Assembly: GCA_902727855.1 (NCBI GenBank)
Contig: CACVAS010000107.1
Location: forward strand, 1 to 64,000
Source: an uncultured Sulfurovum sp.
GTDB lineage: Bacteria; Campylobacterota; Campylobacteria; Campylobacterales; Sulfurovaceae
Direction of reading: 5' to 3'
DNA: 64,000 bases
The translations under genes and the position numbers were made by a program. Positions 1 to 8,445 of the stretch are shown piece after piece. The notes beneath the pieces are model-generated. The model worked only from the letters and a program-made list of their open reading frames with translations, was not told the DNA's origin and searched no databases. Numbering within the stretch: the stretch's first letter is position 1; every line of letters starts with the position of its first letter.

Positions 1-110
1 CAAAATATATCACAATATTGGAGGTGATTTCAAAGAAAAATAGCTAAAAATGACAAATTCATTTTTTTAGATGCTATAATATTTGAAATCGGATGGATTC
101 TTTTGGTTTT

Positions 111-230
111 TCAGAGGGTTCTATTATCAATAAGCATTAAAAGTGCGCTTATAGCTATAAGTATCCATGCAGTTTGTTTATCTTTTAGTAGTATATTTAG
201 ACGATTTTCTTCTTTAAATGTATTTTCCAT
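111..230 (-). CDS. small membrane protein, 39 aa
   Basis: A short reading frame starts 2 bases after the stop of the upstream UbiB-like gene. An AAGGAG ribosome site lies inside the end of that gene, 10 bases before the ATG, which suggests translational coupling. The product has a charged N-terminal half (MENTFKEENRLNILLKDKQ) and one hydrophobic helix (about residues 20-33), then a short polar end. No family is recognised. It may be a real coupled small membrane protein or the remnant of a longer gene. The good ribosome site is the main support. Confidence 0.45.
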   Translation of the reverse strand: MENTFKEENRLNILLKDKQTAWILIAISALLMLIDNRTL

Positions 231-231
231 T

Positions 232-1518
232 TTACTGATGCTCCTTCATGAGTTTATTGACATATTTAGTTTCTATCTTTGCACCCATTTTTTCAAATAA
301 AGCATAGTATCCAAGGAGTGTTCGGTTGATAAATATAAATTGTTCATTGAGTTTATGTACAGAGTGATATTGTTTCTTTTGTACTTCAAATATCATCTCA
401 AAACCTCTTTTGGAAAAGTCACTATTTTCCTTGAAGTCATAGCTCTCGTTTAGTAAGGGTTCTTTATAAAGTGTGTCGAGAGGCTTGATAACTTCTATAT
501 AAAACTTTTGCATCTTTTCCTCACTTTGTTCCTCTATCATCCCTAAATCTATATATTGAGGAATGATGGATTTATCATCATGGTTTTCAACTAAATTAAG
601 ATGAAGTTGATTATACTTTTTTAAAAAATCCTCTTCGACCGTTTTGACACAACCAAAGTCAATAAGCCCAAGTTTACCCTCTGGCATAAACAAAAAGTTC
701 CCAGGGTTAGGATCTGCATGAATATGCTTCAGATGATAAAGAGAGTAGAAGAAACTGTCAAATATAAGTTGAGCATAAGCATCTTTTTCTTTTTGAGATG
801 GATTGGTTTCTAAGTAACTTTGAAAATCTAAACCCTCTAAAAAAGAGGTGCTTAGTACTTTTTCGGAAGAGAGTTTGGTGAAGACATGAGGTATGACAAT
901 GTTTACATTGTTCATATTCTCTTTAAAAAAGGTATAGTTCTTAGCTTCTAAAGTATAGTCTACTTCTTCATAGAGTCGCTCTTCTATTTCAGAAATGATG
1001 TGATCAACATTTTGACCTTTTGCAAAATGTTTGAGACCAAAATGTATAAGGCTCATATCTGAAGCTATACTTTTTTTAATACCAGGATATTGGACCTTGA
1101 CTGCTATTTTTTCACTCCCTTTGGTAGCAAGGTGTACTTGTCCTAAACTTGCAGCAGCAAAAGCATTCACATCAAAAATATCAAATACATCTTGAGGGTA
1201 AGCACCAAGCTCAACTTTGATAATTTTCCTTATTAACGCTTTGTTTATAGATGGAATATTGTTAAATGATTTACTTATCTTTTCTAAATAGGTAGGAGGT
1301 AAAAAAGGCATACCAAGTGCAACTTGCTGTGCTATCTTGACTGAAACACCCTTGAGTTCTCCTAGTGCATTGAAGATAACATCTGCTATTTCTTTATGGG
1401 TTTGTGCATGGTTACCGTTGGAGAGGAAACGTTTACTTTTTTTAGTACCTATTTTTAGTAAGGCTTTTCCTACTACTTTTCCACGAGATAATTTTCCTGT
1501 AGGTAGAGACTTATCCAT
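232..1518 (-). CDS. ABC1/UbiB-family atypical protein kinase-like protein
   Basis: 428 aa. It shows the ABC1/ADCK/UbiB fold signatures: an alanine-rich loop AAASLGQVHLA near residue 121, the ATP-site lysine in KVQYPG (about 141), the catalytic loop HADPNPGNF (267-275) and the metal-binding DFG (288). Family members bind ATP and support ubiquinone synthesis or membrane lipid homeostasis; many have weak or no kinase activity. The usual KxGQ motif reads KIAQ (about 61-64), a G-to-A change in an otherwise conserved region. It overlaps the upstream TetR gene by 8 bases and is probably co-transcribed and controlled by it. Campylobacterota use menaquinone, so a strict ubiquinone role is unlikely. 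Confidence 0.85.
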   Translation of the reverse strand: MDKSLPTGKLSRGKVVGKALLKIGTKKSKRFLSNGNHAQTHKEIADVIFNALGELKGVSVKIAQQVALGMPFLPPTYLEKISKSFNNIPSINKALIRKIIKVELGAYPQDVFDIFDVNAFAAASLGQVHLATKGSEKIAVKVQYPGIKKSIASDMSLIHFGLKHFAKGQNVDHIISEIEERLYEEVDYTLEAKNYTFFKENMNNVNIVIPHVFTKLSSEKVLSTSFLEGLDFQSYLETNPSQKEKDAYAQLIFDSFFYSLYHLKHIHADPNPGNFLFMPEGKLGLIDFGCVKTVEEDFLKKYNQLHLNLVENHDDKSIIPQYIDLGMIEEQSEEKMQKFYIEVIKPLDTLYKEPLLNESYDFKENSDFSKRGFEMIFEVQKKQYHSVHKLNEQFIFINRTLLGYYALFEKMGAKIETKYVNKLMKEHQ

Positions 1519-2248
1519 CTAAAACCTCCCCAAGTTTTCGTTTTATTTTAGAAAATGTTTCTTTTTTAGTAGCAAAGTTTTGTAAACTTGATAGCATGTG
1601 TGTTTTGAAGAAAAACATACCTAAATCGGAAGCTTTACTTAGCAAGTCTGAGTGTAGAACTACCTCAGCTAGTCCTAAAGAGTGGTCGATGAACTGTGTA
1701 GTGTTTTCAAACATTTCAGAGTCATCTTTCACCCAATAAGCAACTACTAAGACGAAGTAATCCCAAAATAGTTTTGGTAGATGTTCTTGAAATGGTGGTT
1801 GAGGTATCTCTTCTGCTTCTATGGCAATATTTAACATCTCTTCAATGGTTTCTATAAATAGGGCATTGGTCTCATAGAGTTTTCCTATCTTTAGTCCAGA
1901 AGAGTGAAAAACCATGTCTGCTATTTGAACAATAAACTCTCTATCTTCTAAGTAGAGTTCTAGTTCTGTTTCTATAAGTGTCTGTAATTGTTCTCTCAAA
2001 CTATAGGTATGGAAACTTTCTATCTCTTGTAGAATGACTATAGCTTCTTTATGTTTTTGTTCTATATAAGCATAGAGAAGTTTTTCTTTTGAAGGAAAGT
2101 AGTTGTATATGGTAGGGTTACTTACCCCTGCATTTTTTGCCATCTCTCTTAGGCTAGCATTTTCAAAGCCTTTTTCGATAATCAGGTCTACTGCTGATTG
2201 GAGTATTTTAACTTTTGTTTTTTCTTTAGCAGATTGTGATATTTTCAT
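1511..2248 (-). CDS. TetR/AcrR-family transcriptional regulator
   Basis: 245 aa. The N-terminal helix-turn-helix is clear: ASLREMAKNAGVSNPTIYNY at about residues 31-50, within the first 60 residues. The rest is an all-helical ligand/dimerisation domain typical of the family and cannot be assigned to a ligand. The gene is first in a two- or three-gene minus-strand operon with the UbiB-like gene, overlapping it by 8 bases. A perfect 7-2-7 inverted repeat lies 13 bases before the start codon, so it is likely autoregulated and likely controls the kinase-like gene. Confidence 0.9.
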   Translation of the reverse strand: MKISQSAKEKTKVKILQSAVDLIIEKGFENASLREMAKNAGVSNPTIYNYFPSKEKLLYAYIEQKHKEAIVILQEIESFHTYSLREQLQTLIETELELYLEDREFIVQIADMVFHSSGLKIGKLYETNALFIETIEEMLNIAIEAEEIPQPPFQEHLPKLFWDYFVLVVAYWVKDDSEMFENTTQFIDHSLGLAEVVLHSDLLSKASDLGMFFFKTHMLSSLQNFATKKETFSKIKRKLGEVLDG

Positions 2249-2261
2249 AATAAATCCTTAA

Positions 2262-2277
2262 ATACTTAACTAAGTAT
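2262..2277. promoter_or_regulatory. probable TetR operator (7-2-7 palindrome)
   Basis: ATACTTA-AC-TAAGTAT is a perfect inverted repeat immediately upstream of the TetR-type gene. Position and symmetry fit an autoregulatory operator; binding is inferred. Confidence 0.6.
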
Positions 2278-2449
2278 AATATAATTGGTAATATATGTCA
2301 ATATATTGTTTACTATTTTAAATATATTAATTTTTATGCATTGTTTTATAGTGATTAAAATACATAATTTTTTCAAAAATTGCTTGATATTATGGTGCTT
2401 AAGAAGGAGGGGAGAAGATACTAGTACTATTTAATAAACTAGATAATGT

Positions 2450-3067
2450 CTAAAATTGAGGTTTTTTAACACTATGACCTAGTTCGGTGGCTATGGAGTA
2501 GGCTACTAAATGTGCTATTTTCTTGAGTCTTGGTTGAAGCCAGTTTGTCTGTTTTTTACAGCTGAGTTCTCCTAGTTCAAGTAGTAAAAACTTGTCTGCT
2601 TTTATGTAGTTGTAGGCGTAGTAATATTTTAAGTTTTTAGTAAAGTTGTCTTTGTGCCACTTAAAAGGAAAATAGGTTTTGTAAAGGCTCTTCCACTTTT
2701 GAGCAAAGGCGTAAGAGTTTTGGTTTGGGTAGCCTATGGAGGCACCACTTCGGCAAGGTTTGGTAGCACCATCAAAATGAATGGAGACGGCAATGGTTGC
2801 TTTCATGGGGTATACACGTGCAGGTATACGCTTGACGTCGATATGCCAAAGTTTGAGTAAACGTGCCACCTCATCGGCAACAATGATGTTCCATTCTTCT
2901 TCCCTATAGTGTTTAGACTCAGCGCCAGTGTTTCCAGTAGTCCTCCCCTCATGCCCTGCTTGAATGATGACAGAGACAGGCTTGGTAAAACTCCAGTAGA
3001 GTATGAAGCCTATAAGAAGTAAAATAAGTACACTAAAGAACTTGGCAGCTTTGTTTTTTGTTTTCAT
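2450..3067 (-). CDS. N-acetylmuramoyl-L-alanine amidase-like protein (Amidase_3 type)
   Basis: 205 aa. An N-terminal membrane anchor (residues 9-27) is followed by a zinc-amidase-like core. His39 in IIQAGHEG, the EEEW acids near 57, His97 in AVSIHFDG and Glu164 in LLLELGELS match the H-E-H ligands and catalytic Glu of Amidase_3. The protein probably cleaves the amide bond between muramic acid and the stem peptide in the periplasm. At ~175 residues the domain is near the minimum size for the family. It stands alone, with 200 bases to the next gene. Family assignment is by motif order; substrate is inferred. Confidence 0.75.
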   Translation of the reverse strand: MKTKNKAAKFFSVLILLLIGFILYWSFTKPVSVIIQAGHEGRTTGNTGAESKHYREEEWNIIVADEVARLLKLWHIDVKRIPARVYPMKATIAVSIHFDGATKPCRSGASIGYPNQNSYAFAQKWKSLYKTYFPFKWHKDNFTKNLKYYYAYNYIKADKFLLLELGELSCKKQTNWLQPRLKKIAHLVAYSIATELGHSVKKPQF

Positions 3068-3188
3068 AGCTGAGATTATAGCAAAAGCACCCTAAGGCAT
3101 TTACCTTCAACAAGGTACATTGGGTCTTAATCTTTTATTAATATATTATGCTATATAAAAAGAGAGGTAAGACTTAGAAGGAATACAC

Positions 3189-3671
3189 ATGATAGACAAA
3201 GAACAACTCATAAAAGATATAGAAACAGCATTTGCAGATGTACATCTAAATGAAGGCATAGGCATTAACGAAGCAGACAAGATAGAGTTACGTGAAAGAG
3301 ATGCCTTTAGACAAAAAGGAAGAAACCAAGACAGGCTATGGTGGCAGTCATGGAAAGAGATAGAAGACAAGTACCCAGCTTCTTACTCTTCAGTTATGGA
3401 CTTTATGGATTCAGAAGGACTAAGATGGGTTATGCCGGTATATCTTATTTACATCATAAAGCATTATAAAGAGGGTTCTTTCTCCGTAGACTCTACTATC
3501 TACACCCTTGAAGCAGGAGGCTTAGGCACAGACGGACTAGACCTCTACACCATTGAGCAGAAAAAGGCCATCGCTAAGTTTTTACAGTTTATGGTTGAAG
3601 TAGGTGCAGAGTGGGTAGATGTAGAGTCTGCTCAGAATGCACTTGATAATGTTTGGGGAGAGTGGGTTTAA
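3189..3671 (+). CDS. hypothetical protein, possibly DUF6714 type
   Basis: 160 aa, soluble, with no signal peptide or membrane segment. It is rich in acidic and aromatic residues (RLWWQSWKEIEDKYPASY near 50; LRWVMPVYLIYIIKHY near 80). The layout resembles small DUF6714-like proteins that often accompany toxin-immunity or polymorphic loci, but this is from memory and weak. A good terminator follows 18 bases after the stop, so it is a single-gene unit. Confidence 0.65.
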   Translation: MIDKEQLIKDIETAFADVHLNEGIGINEADKIELRERDAFRQKGRNQDRLWWQSWKEIEDKYPASYSSVMDFMDSEGLRWVMPVYLIYIIKHYKEGSFSVDSTIYTLEAGGLGTDGLDLYTIEQKKAIAKFLQFMVEVGAEWVDVESAQNALDNVWGEWV

Positions 3672-3688
3672 GCCTATGACCTTTGTAG

Positions 3689-3715
3689 GGTGTTGTCCCC
3701 TGACAACACCTTTTT
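3689..3715 (+). terminator. Rho-independent terminator
   Basis: A perfect 8-bp stem (GGTGTTGT / ACAACACC) with a 6-base loop is followed by TTTTT, just after the preceding + strand gene. A second copy of the arm, in the opposite sense, lies near 3770-3780. Confidence 0.75.
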
Positions 3716-3845
3716 AATGTATGCTTCCCATGTGATATATGCTTTCTAATTTTTGCTGTTGTGAGGGCACAACACCCTAGAGGATAAGGAAATTTGAAAA
3801 CAATCACACTCTCTCCGTAAGTGTGTAAGTTTATATGACTTTATT

Positions 3846-4355
3846 TTATTGTATATTTTTCCATTCACCACATTGTGGATTTTGAAGGACGTCTCTATCT
3901 TTAACATATTTTTTATAATCATTTTCTAAGTTTTCTTTGGTGCTTATCCAAAAGTAGGAGGTAATTTCATCACTACCCTCATTTTGTGTTGTAAAGCCTC
4001 CTCCCATAGCTAACTCTTCTGCTACTCTTATACCTTTTTCTGAATAGTAATAATATTCATCATATGTTGGGATATAGTACCCTTCTTTTGAATAATTATT
4101 TAGCGAAGATGAAGTTTTTATAGTACCATTTTTAAGTACTTTTAAAAGAAAAAAATCATCCTGTTTTTCTAATGAAGAAGATCCTTTTACATTGTAAGTT
4201 ACACAAATCCATCCTTTGTATTTTTCTGGTAAAAGATATTTTATTCCCTTTTCAGGATACCAAGCATAATATATTAAGGCAAGGTAAGATGTAATAATTA
4301 TAATAAATGATATGAATATAATCTTAAATAATTTATTATTGATTAGTTTCCTCAT
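3846..4355 (-). CDS. membrane-anchored hypothetical protein (DUF6843-like)
   Basis: 169 aa with an N-terminal transmembrane helix or uncleaved signal (residues 9-30), then a soluble extracytoplasmic domain. The stretch YLLPEKYKGWICVTYNV (about 40-56) and a tyrosine-rich middle recall DUF6843 proteins of unknown role. It lies downstream of hemB on the same strand, 19 bases away. Its lower GC than hemB and atypical tyrosine runs suggest a recent arrival. No function can be given. Confidence 0.6.
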   Translation of the reverse strand: MRKLINNKLFKIIFISFIIIITSYLALIYYAWYPEKGIKYLLPEKYKGWICVTYNVKGSSSLEKQDDFFLLKVLKNGTIKTSSSLNNYSKEGYYIPTYDEYYYYSEKGIRVAEELAMGGGFTTQNEGSDEITSYFWISTKENLENDYKKYVKDRDVLQNPQCGEWKNIQ

Positions 4356-4374
4356 TTACGAATACCAAAATAGA

Positions 4375-5346
4375 TTATTCACCCAAAATCTCCGCTACTT
4401 CCTTCGCATGGTAGCTTATGATGATGTCTGCACCCGCACGTTTAAATGCTATCATGGTTTCCATCATGACTGCGTCGTAGTCTATGACGCCAGCTTTGGC
4501 AGCCATCTTTAACATACTGTACTCACCACTTACATTGTAAACTGCTAGTGGTAGGGTAGTGTTGTTTTTTACGTCGCGTACTACGTCTAGGTATGCAAGT
4601 GCGGGCTTTACCATGAGGATGTCTGCGCCTTCTTCTTCATCTGTTACAGACTCTGCTATGGCTTCGTTGCGGTTGGCTGGGTTCATTTGGTAGCTTTTTC
4701 TGTCGCCTTTACCAGGGCTAGACTCTGCTACATCTCTAAATGGTCCGTAGTAGGCTGAGGCAAATTTAGTTGAGTAGCTCATGACTGGTAAGTTCTCAAA
4801 ACCTGCACCATCAAGACCACCTCTAATGGCTTGTATCATACCGTCCATCATACCACTTGGTGCTATCATATCTACACCTGCTTTGGCGTGTACTACGGCT
4901 TGTTTTGCTAGGTTGTCTAGAGTGATGTCGTTGTCTACTGTTTCAAGTACTGGGTCTATGACTCCACAGTGTCCATGGTCTGTGTACTCACAAAAACAAA
5001 GGTCAGTAGTGACAAACATGTCTGGGTGGGCTGCTTTTACCTCTCTTACTGTTTGGGCTATAATACCGTGTTCACAGAGTGCATCAGAGCCTACAGAGTC
5101 TTTGACATCTGGTATACCAAAGAGGATGATAGACTTAATACCCAGTGTTTTAAGTACGTCACACTCTTTGACTATCTCGTCGATGCTCATCTGGAAGACA
5201 CCGGGCATAGAAGCAACTTCTTCTTTAATGCCTGTACCACTTTTAGCAAAGAGAGGGTAGATGAAGTCATTGACAGATAAGTGAGTTTCTTGGAGGAGGT
5301 CACGTAGGACTGGGTTAATTCTTTTTCGTCTAAAACGCGTAAACAT
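4375..5346 (-). CDS. hemB: delta-aminolevulinic acid dehydratase (porphobilinogen synthase)
   Basis: 323 aa, full length. It condenses two 5-aminolevulinate molecules to porphobilinogen in haem synthesis, needed here for Nap and other cytochromes. The two Schiff-base lysines are Lys194 (YSTKFASAYYGPFR) and Lys247 (MVKPALAYLDV). Cys117, Cys119 and Cys127 in DLCFCEYTDHGHCG form the zinc site of the Zn-dependent subclass. The start MFTRFRRKRINPVLRDL is standard. It diverges from ribA across a 90-base gap. Confidence 0.97.
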   Translation of the reverse strand: MFTRFRRKRINPVLRDLLQETHLSVNDFIYPLFAKSGTGIKEEVASMPGVFQMSIDEIVKECDVLKTLGIKSIILFGIPDVKDSVGSDALCEHGIIAQTVREVKAAHPDMFVTTDLCFCEYTDHGHCGVIDPVLETVDNDITLDNLAKQAVVHAKAGVDMIAPSGMMDGMIQAIRGGLDGAGFENLPVMSYSTKFASAYYGPFRDVAESSPGKGDRKSYQMNPANRNEAIAESVTDEEEGADILMVKPALAYLDVVRDVKNNTTLPLAVYNVSGEYSMLKMAAKAGVIDYDAVMMETMIAFKRAGADIIISYHAKEVAEILGE

Positions 5347-5388
5347 AATGGGCCTTAAATAAATATTTTTATTATTTTACACTAAAAA

Positions 5389-5416
5389 TTCTAATTTCTA
5401 ATTTCTAATTTCTAAT
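5389..5416. repeat. 4 x 7-bp tandem repeat in ribA promoter region
   Basis: Four perfect copies of TTCTAAT run head to tail and end 7 bases before the TATAAT box of ribA. They occupy the spacer and -35 zone, so a copy-number change would alter promoter geometry. Confidence 0.8.
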
Positions 5417-5423
5417 TTTCAAG

Positions 5424-5429
5424 TATAAT
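5424..5429 (+). promoter_or_regulatory. -10 box of ribA; transcript may be leaderless
   Basis: TATAAT ends 6 bases before the ribA ATG. A transcript from this box would begin at or next to the ATG. No ribosome site is visible, which agrees with leaderless translation. Confidence 0.5.
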
Positions 5430-5435
5430 GAATCT

Positions 5436-6005
5436 ATGACAAGTATTGAAATATCACAAGTAGCGACTTTACCAACAAAATATGGTTCTTTTAATATACA
5501 AGTATTTAAAGATGAAAAAGAAAAAGAGCATATGGCCATTTTTACCGACGACCTTTGTGACACACCCGTTATACGTATACACTCTGAATGTCTCACTGGA
5601 GATGTTATGGGGTCAGTGAAGTGTGATTGTGGTGAACAGTTGGACTATGCTTTAGCGCTTATTGCAAAAGAGGGTGGTATGGTAATTTACCACCGTCAAG
5701 AGGGCCGAAACATTGGACTGCTCAATAAAGTCAATGCTTACGCACTGCAAGACAAAGGTTTTGACACCATAGAAGCTAACCATCAGTTAGGTTTTAAAGC
5801 AGATGAACGTACCTATGAAATTGTAGAGTTTATACTCAAATATTTTGGTATAGACAAGCTGAAATTACTTACAAATAACCCTAAGAAAATAGAAAGCCTA
5901 GGAAAGATAGAAATTGTCGAAAGAGTCCCTATACAAATAGCATCTAACCCACATAATGAAGCCTATTTAGCAGTGAAGAAAAATCAGATGGGGCATATGC
6001 TATAA
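5436..6005 (+). CDS. ribA: GTP cyclohydrolase II
   Basis: 189 aa. It converts GTP to 2,5-diamino-6-ribosylamino-pyrimidinone phosphate, the first step of riboflavin synthesis. Zinc ligands Cys52, Cys63 and Cys65 lie in [31 protein letters not shown] carries the catalytic arginine region. It is the stand-alone form without RibB fused. The start is fixed by family alignment even though no Shine-Dalgarno sequence is seen. rsmG follows after 1 base. Confidence 0.97.
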   Translation: MTSIEISQVATLPTKYGSFNIQVFKDEKEKEHMAIFTDDLCDTPVIRIHSECLTGDVMGSVKCDCGEQLDYALALIAKEGGMVIYHRQEGRNIGLLNKVNAYALQDKGFDTIEANHQLGFKADERTYEIVEFILKYFGIDKLKLLTNNPKKIESLGKIEIVERVPIQIASNPHNEAYLAVKKNQMGHML

Positions 6006-6006
6006 A

Positions 6007-6597
6007 ATGAATTTAACGCAGTATTTAGACAAAGAAGAGATACACCTTACTTCTGAGATTATTGTGAAGCTTGAGGGATTTGCTACTTTGTTACATGAGT
6101 GGAATCAAGTACATAATTTGACAGGTGCTAAGAGTATAGAAGCTATTTATATCAATATTGTCGATTCACTTTTCCCACTTACTTTTATAAAAACACCCAA
6201 AACATTACTTGATGTAGGGACTGGAGCAGGGTTTCCTGGTTTGGTACTTGCCATTGCCTTGTCAGAGTGTAATGTAGTGCTTGCAGAGCCACTTAAAAAA
6301 CGTGTATCTTTTTTAAAGTATGCAGCCATAGACTTAGGGTTAGACAATGTACAAGTAGAAGCTAAGAGGGTAGAGTCTGTAGGGCATGAGCCTTTTGAAC
6401 TTGTCTCTTCACGTGCAGTGACAAACACCAAGTTATTGTTGTCTCTTACCAAGCATCTTACTACAAGTAAAACAGCCTATCTTTTTTATAAAGGTTCACG
6501 TGTTTTTGATGAGGTTGCAGATGTTGGGCATCAGTTAGATTATGATATAGTACAAAAAAATCAACGAAATTATCTCTATATAAAAGGCACATTTTGA
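6007..6597 (+). CDS. rsmG: 16S rRNA (guanine-527 N7)-methyltransferase RsmG
   Basis: 196 aa. It methylates G527 of 16S rRNA using S-adenosylmethionine. The SAM-binding loop [15 protein letters not shown] (about 67-81) and the VHNLTGAKS motif near 36 are diagnostic. It starts 1 base after the ribA stop and overlaps the next small gene by 4 bases, so it is translationally coupled within a ribA-rsmG operon. Confidence 0.96.
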   Translation: MNLTQYLDKEEIHLTSEIIVKLEGFATLLHEWNQVHNLTGAKSIEAIYINIVDSLFPLTFIKTPKTLLDVGTGAGFPGLVLAIALSECNVVLAEPLKKRVSFLKYAAIDLGLDNVQVEAKRVESVGHEPFELVSSRAVTNTKLLLSLTKHLTTSKTAYLFYKGSRVFDEVADVGHQLDYDIVQKNQRNYLYIKGTF

Positions 6598-6806
6598 TTT
6601 TAAAAGTGATTATATTTGCAATAGTAGGACTACTAATCTATAAATTTTTTGGAGGTCAGTTACCTTCTTTTAAAAAAAGTGCATCTCAAAAAAAACTTGA
6701 TGATGACACACTGGTAGAGTGTGCAAAGTGTGGCACCTATGTCACTGTTAAAGAGAGTGATTTGATACAAGGAAACTACTACTGCTCAAAAGAGTGTAGA
6801 CCATAG
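6594..6806 (+). CDS. PP0621-family small zinc-ribbon membrane protein
   Basis: 70 aa. One N-terminal transmembrane helix (about 3-18) is followed by a metal-binding knuckle: CAKCGTYV (Cys43, Cys46) and YYCSKEC (Cys63, Cys67). The arrangement matches the PP0621 family of unknown function, common after rsmG in Campylobacterota. TTG start overlapping the rsmG stop; a downstream GTG is possible. Confidence 0.75.
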   Translation: MILKVIIFAIVGLLIYKFFGGQLPSFKKSASQKKLDDDTLVECAKCGTYVTVKESDLIQGNYYCSKECRP

Positions 6807-6846
6807 TTTAGTACATAAATTTTAGTATATAAAAAGGAAGGTATAG

Positions 6847-7236
6847 ATGATAATTATAGGACACCAGTGGGTAGAGAGCCCTAAATTTCATAAGGTATAT
6901 ACACAAGCAGAGATTGAAAAATGTGCTACCAATGAAATTGCACTATTAGAACCTTTAAATCAGACACATGACCAAGCGAAGTATTGTCAAGACAATGCAA
7001 TACCTTACGCAGTCATTGCAAATACGATTACAGATGCTGTTTTTGCCAATGCCTTAGGTGCAACCTATATTGTGTGCAAATATGATGATGCGACGATGTT
7101 GCATCCTATTGCACAAGAGTATTTGTTTGATACAAATATTTTGGTTTTACTTCAGGAGTGCAATACCAAAGAGATTACCAAGGTGGCCCGTAGTGGCATT
7201 GATGGCATTATTTTTCCTGAGGCTATTATCTCTTAG
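6847..7236 (+). CDS. conserved hypothetical protein of Campylobacterota
   Basis: 129 aa, cytoplasmic, preceded by AAGGAAGG 6 bases before the ATG. The sequence alternates short strands and helices (IALLEPL, YAVIANTITDAVFANALGATYIVC, NILVLLQE, GIDGIIFPEAI), suggesting a small alpha/beta fold. The pattern recalls the N-terminal part of TIM-barrel or PdxJ-like proteins but no function can be assigned. The next gene, a rhomboid protease, starts 4 bases after the stop. Confidence 0.75.
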   Translation: MIIIGHQWVESPKFHKVYTQAEIEKCATNEIALLEPLNQTHDQAKYCQDNAIPYAVIANTITDAVFANALGATYIVCKYDDATMLHPIAQEYLFDTNILVLLQECNTKEITKVARSGIDGIIFPEAIIS

Positions 7237-7240
7237 TCTT

Positions 7241-7918
7241 ATGACCCATTTTATACAATATAAAATCACCTACACGCTTATTGTTTTAAATGTAATTATT
7301 TACATAGTATCAGCATTTTCTAGTCAATCATTGATAAATATGAATGTAGAAGTGTTGGTTGACATGGGAGCACTTTATGGTCCTTATGTGGTACTCAAGT
7401 CTGAATGGTGGCGTCTTTTTACAGCTATGTTCTTGCATGGAGGTATGACACATTTGCTTATGAACATGTTTTCGTTATACCTCATTGGTAGAGGGGCAGA
7501 GCGTTATTTTAGCACTATGGCCTATCTTGGTATTTATCTTTTTTCTGGTCTTTTAGGAGGACTGGCTTCACTCTATATGCATCAAGGTAGTGTAGGCGTA
7601 GGTGCGTCTGGGGCTATTTTTGGTGTGTTTGGTGCTTTGGCTGGGTTTTTCTTGGCACACCGTGAACAAATCGCTTCACATACAAAATCGTTTATGAAAG
7701 ACTTTGCAGTGATTATAGGGATTAACCTTGTGATAGGATTTTCTATAGAGTCCATAGATGTTTCTGCTCATGTGGGTGGACTCGTTGTTGGGTTTATTGG
7801 GGGCTATATGGTTTCTAAAAACAGTGCATGGCTTTGGCACTATAGCATAGCCATGACCCTGTGTATGGTTGCAATAATGAACTATTTACCTAGTCAATAT
7901 GCACAAGGATTTTTTTAA
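7241..7918 (+). CDS. rhomboid-family intramembrane serine protease
   Basis: 225 aa with six predicted transmembrane helices. The Ser-His dyad is Ser123 in GVGASGAIFG and His177 in VSAHVGG. HGGMTHLLMNMFSL (66-79) is the conserved second-helix motif. It cleaves membrane proteins within or near the bilayer; substrates are unknown. The frame is open for 61 codons upstream, but that part lies inside the preceding gene; ATG 7241 gives a standard N-terminus. Confidence 0.92.
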   Translation: MTHFIQYKITYTLIVLNVIIYIVSAFSSQSLINMNVEVLVDMGALYGPYVVLKSEWWRLFTAMFLHGGMTHLLMNMFSLYLIGRGAERYFSTMAYLGIYLFSGLLGGLASLYMHQGSVGVGASGAIFGVFGALAGFFLAHREQIASHTKSFMKDFAVIIGINLVIGFSIESIDVSAHVGGLVVGFIGGYMVSKNSAWLWHYSIAMTLCMVAIMNYLPSQYAQGFF

Positions 7919-7928
7919 GTACATTTCA

Positions 7929-8399
7929 TTATTCTAAAATAGGTTCTTCTCCGGCACCTACTTCTTTAAGTTCTGCTTCTTCTGCCAGGCGTGCCTCACG
8001 ATCAGCTTCATCTTCATCACCATGGTCTGTTTCTTCACCTTGTGCAGATAGTTTATCGGGGACTATTAAAGCTTTATTTACTTCTTTTTCTTCTTCTGGT
8101 ATGTCATCATTATAGGGGTCATCTTGTGTGTCTTCCTCTGTAGGTTCTGTCTCTTCTACATTTGAGTCTTCCCCATCTAAGCCTTCCTGCGTTGGCTCTT
8201 CTGCTATAGCCTCTTCTTCAGCGACTTCATTGGCTTCTTCATCTGTGACTTCTTGTTCCTCTTCGTCACTTTCGACCTCTTCATCATTTTCTACTTCTTC
8301 TACAATCTCTTCTTGTAATTCATCCTCTTCGTTAGCAATAGCAGATGTTTGAAAGAGTAATGAAAAAGAGAAAAGTAAACCCAAAATAAACTTTGACAT
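7929..8399 (-). CDS. exported, extremely acidic low-complexity protein
   Basis: 156 aa. A cleavable signal peptide (MSKFILGLLFSFSLLFQTSAIA) precedes an almost wholly disordered mature region that is mostly Glu and Asp with very few basic residues. No domain is recognised. Such polyanions can bind calcium or metals or act as periplasmic spacers, but that is speculation. It is a monocistronic gene converging with the rhomboid gene; only 10 bases separate their stops. Confidence 0.75.
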   Translation of the reverse strand: MSKFILGLLFSFSLLFQTSAIANEEDELQEEIVEEVENDEEVESDEEEQEVTDEEANEVAEEEAIAEEPTQEGLDGEDSNVEETEPTEEDTQDDPYNDDIPEEEKEVNKALIVPDKLSAQGEETDHGDEDEADREARLAEEAELKEVGAGEEPILE

Positions 8400-8445
8400 A
8401 ATAATCCTTTATAATATATTTTGAATTAAGTGTACTAAAATTTAA

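Noticed and set aside
103-300. Hydrophobic plus-strand frame at the window start
   Set aside because: Antisense to the UbiB-like gene end and the 39-aa gene, and lacks a ribosome site.
8128-8352. Ser-rich plus-strand frame inside the acidic gene
   Set aside because: Antisense of GAA/GAG-rich codons; the minus frame has a signal peptide.
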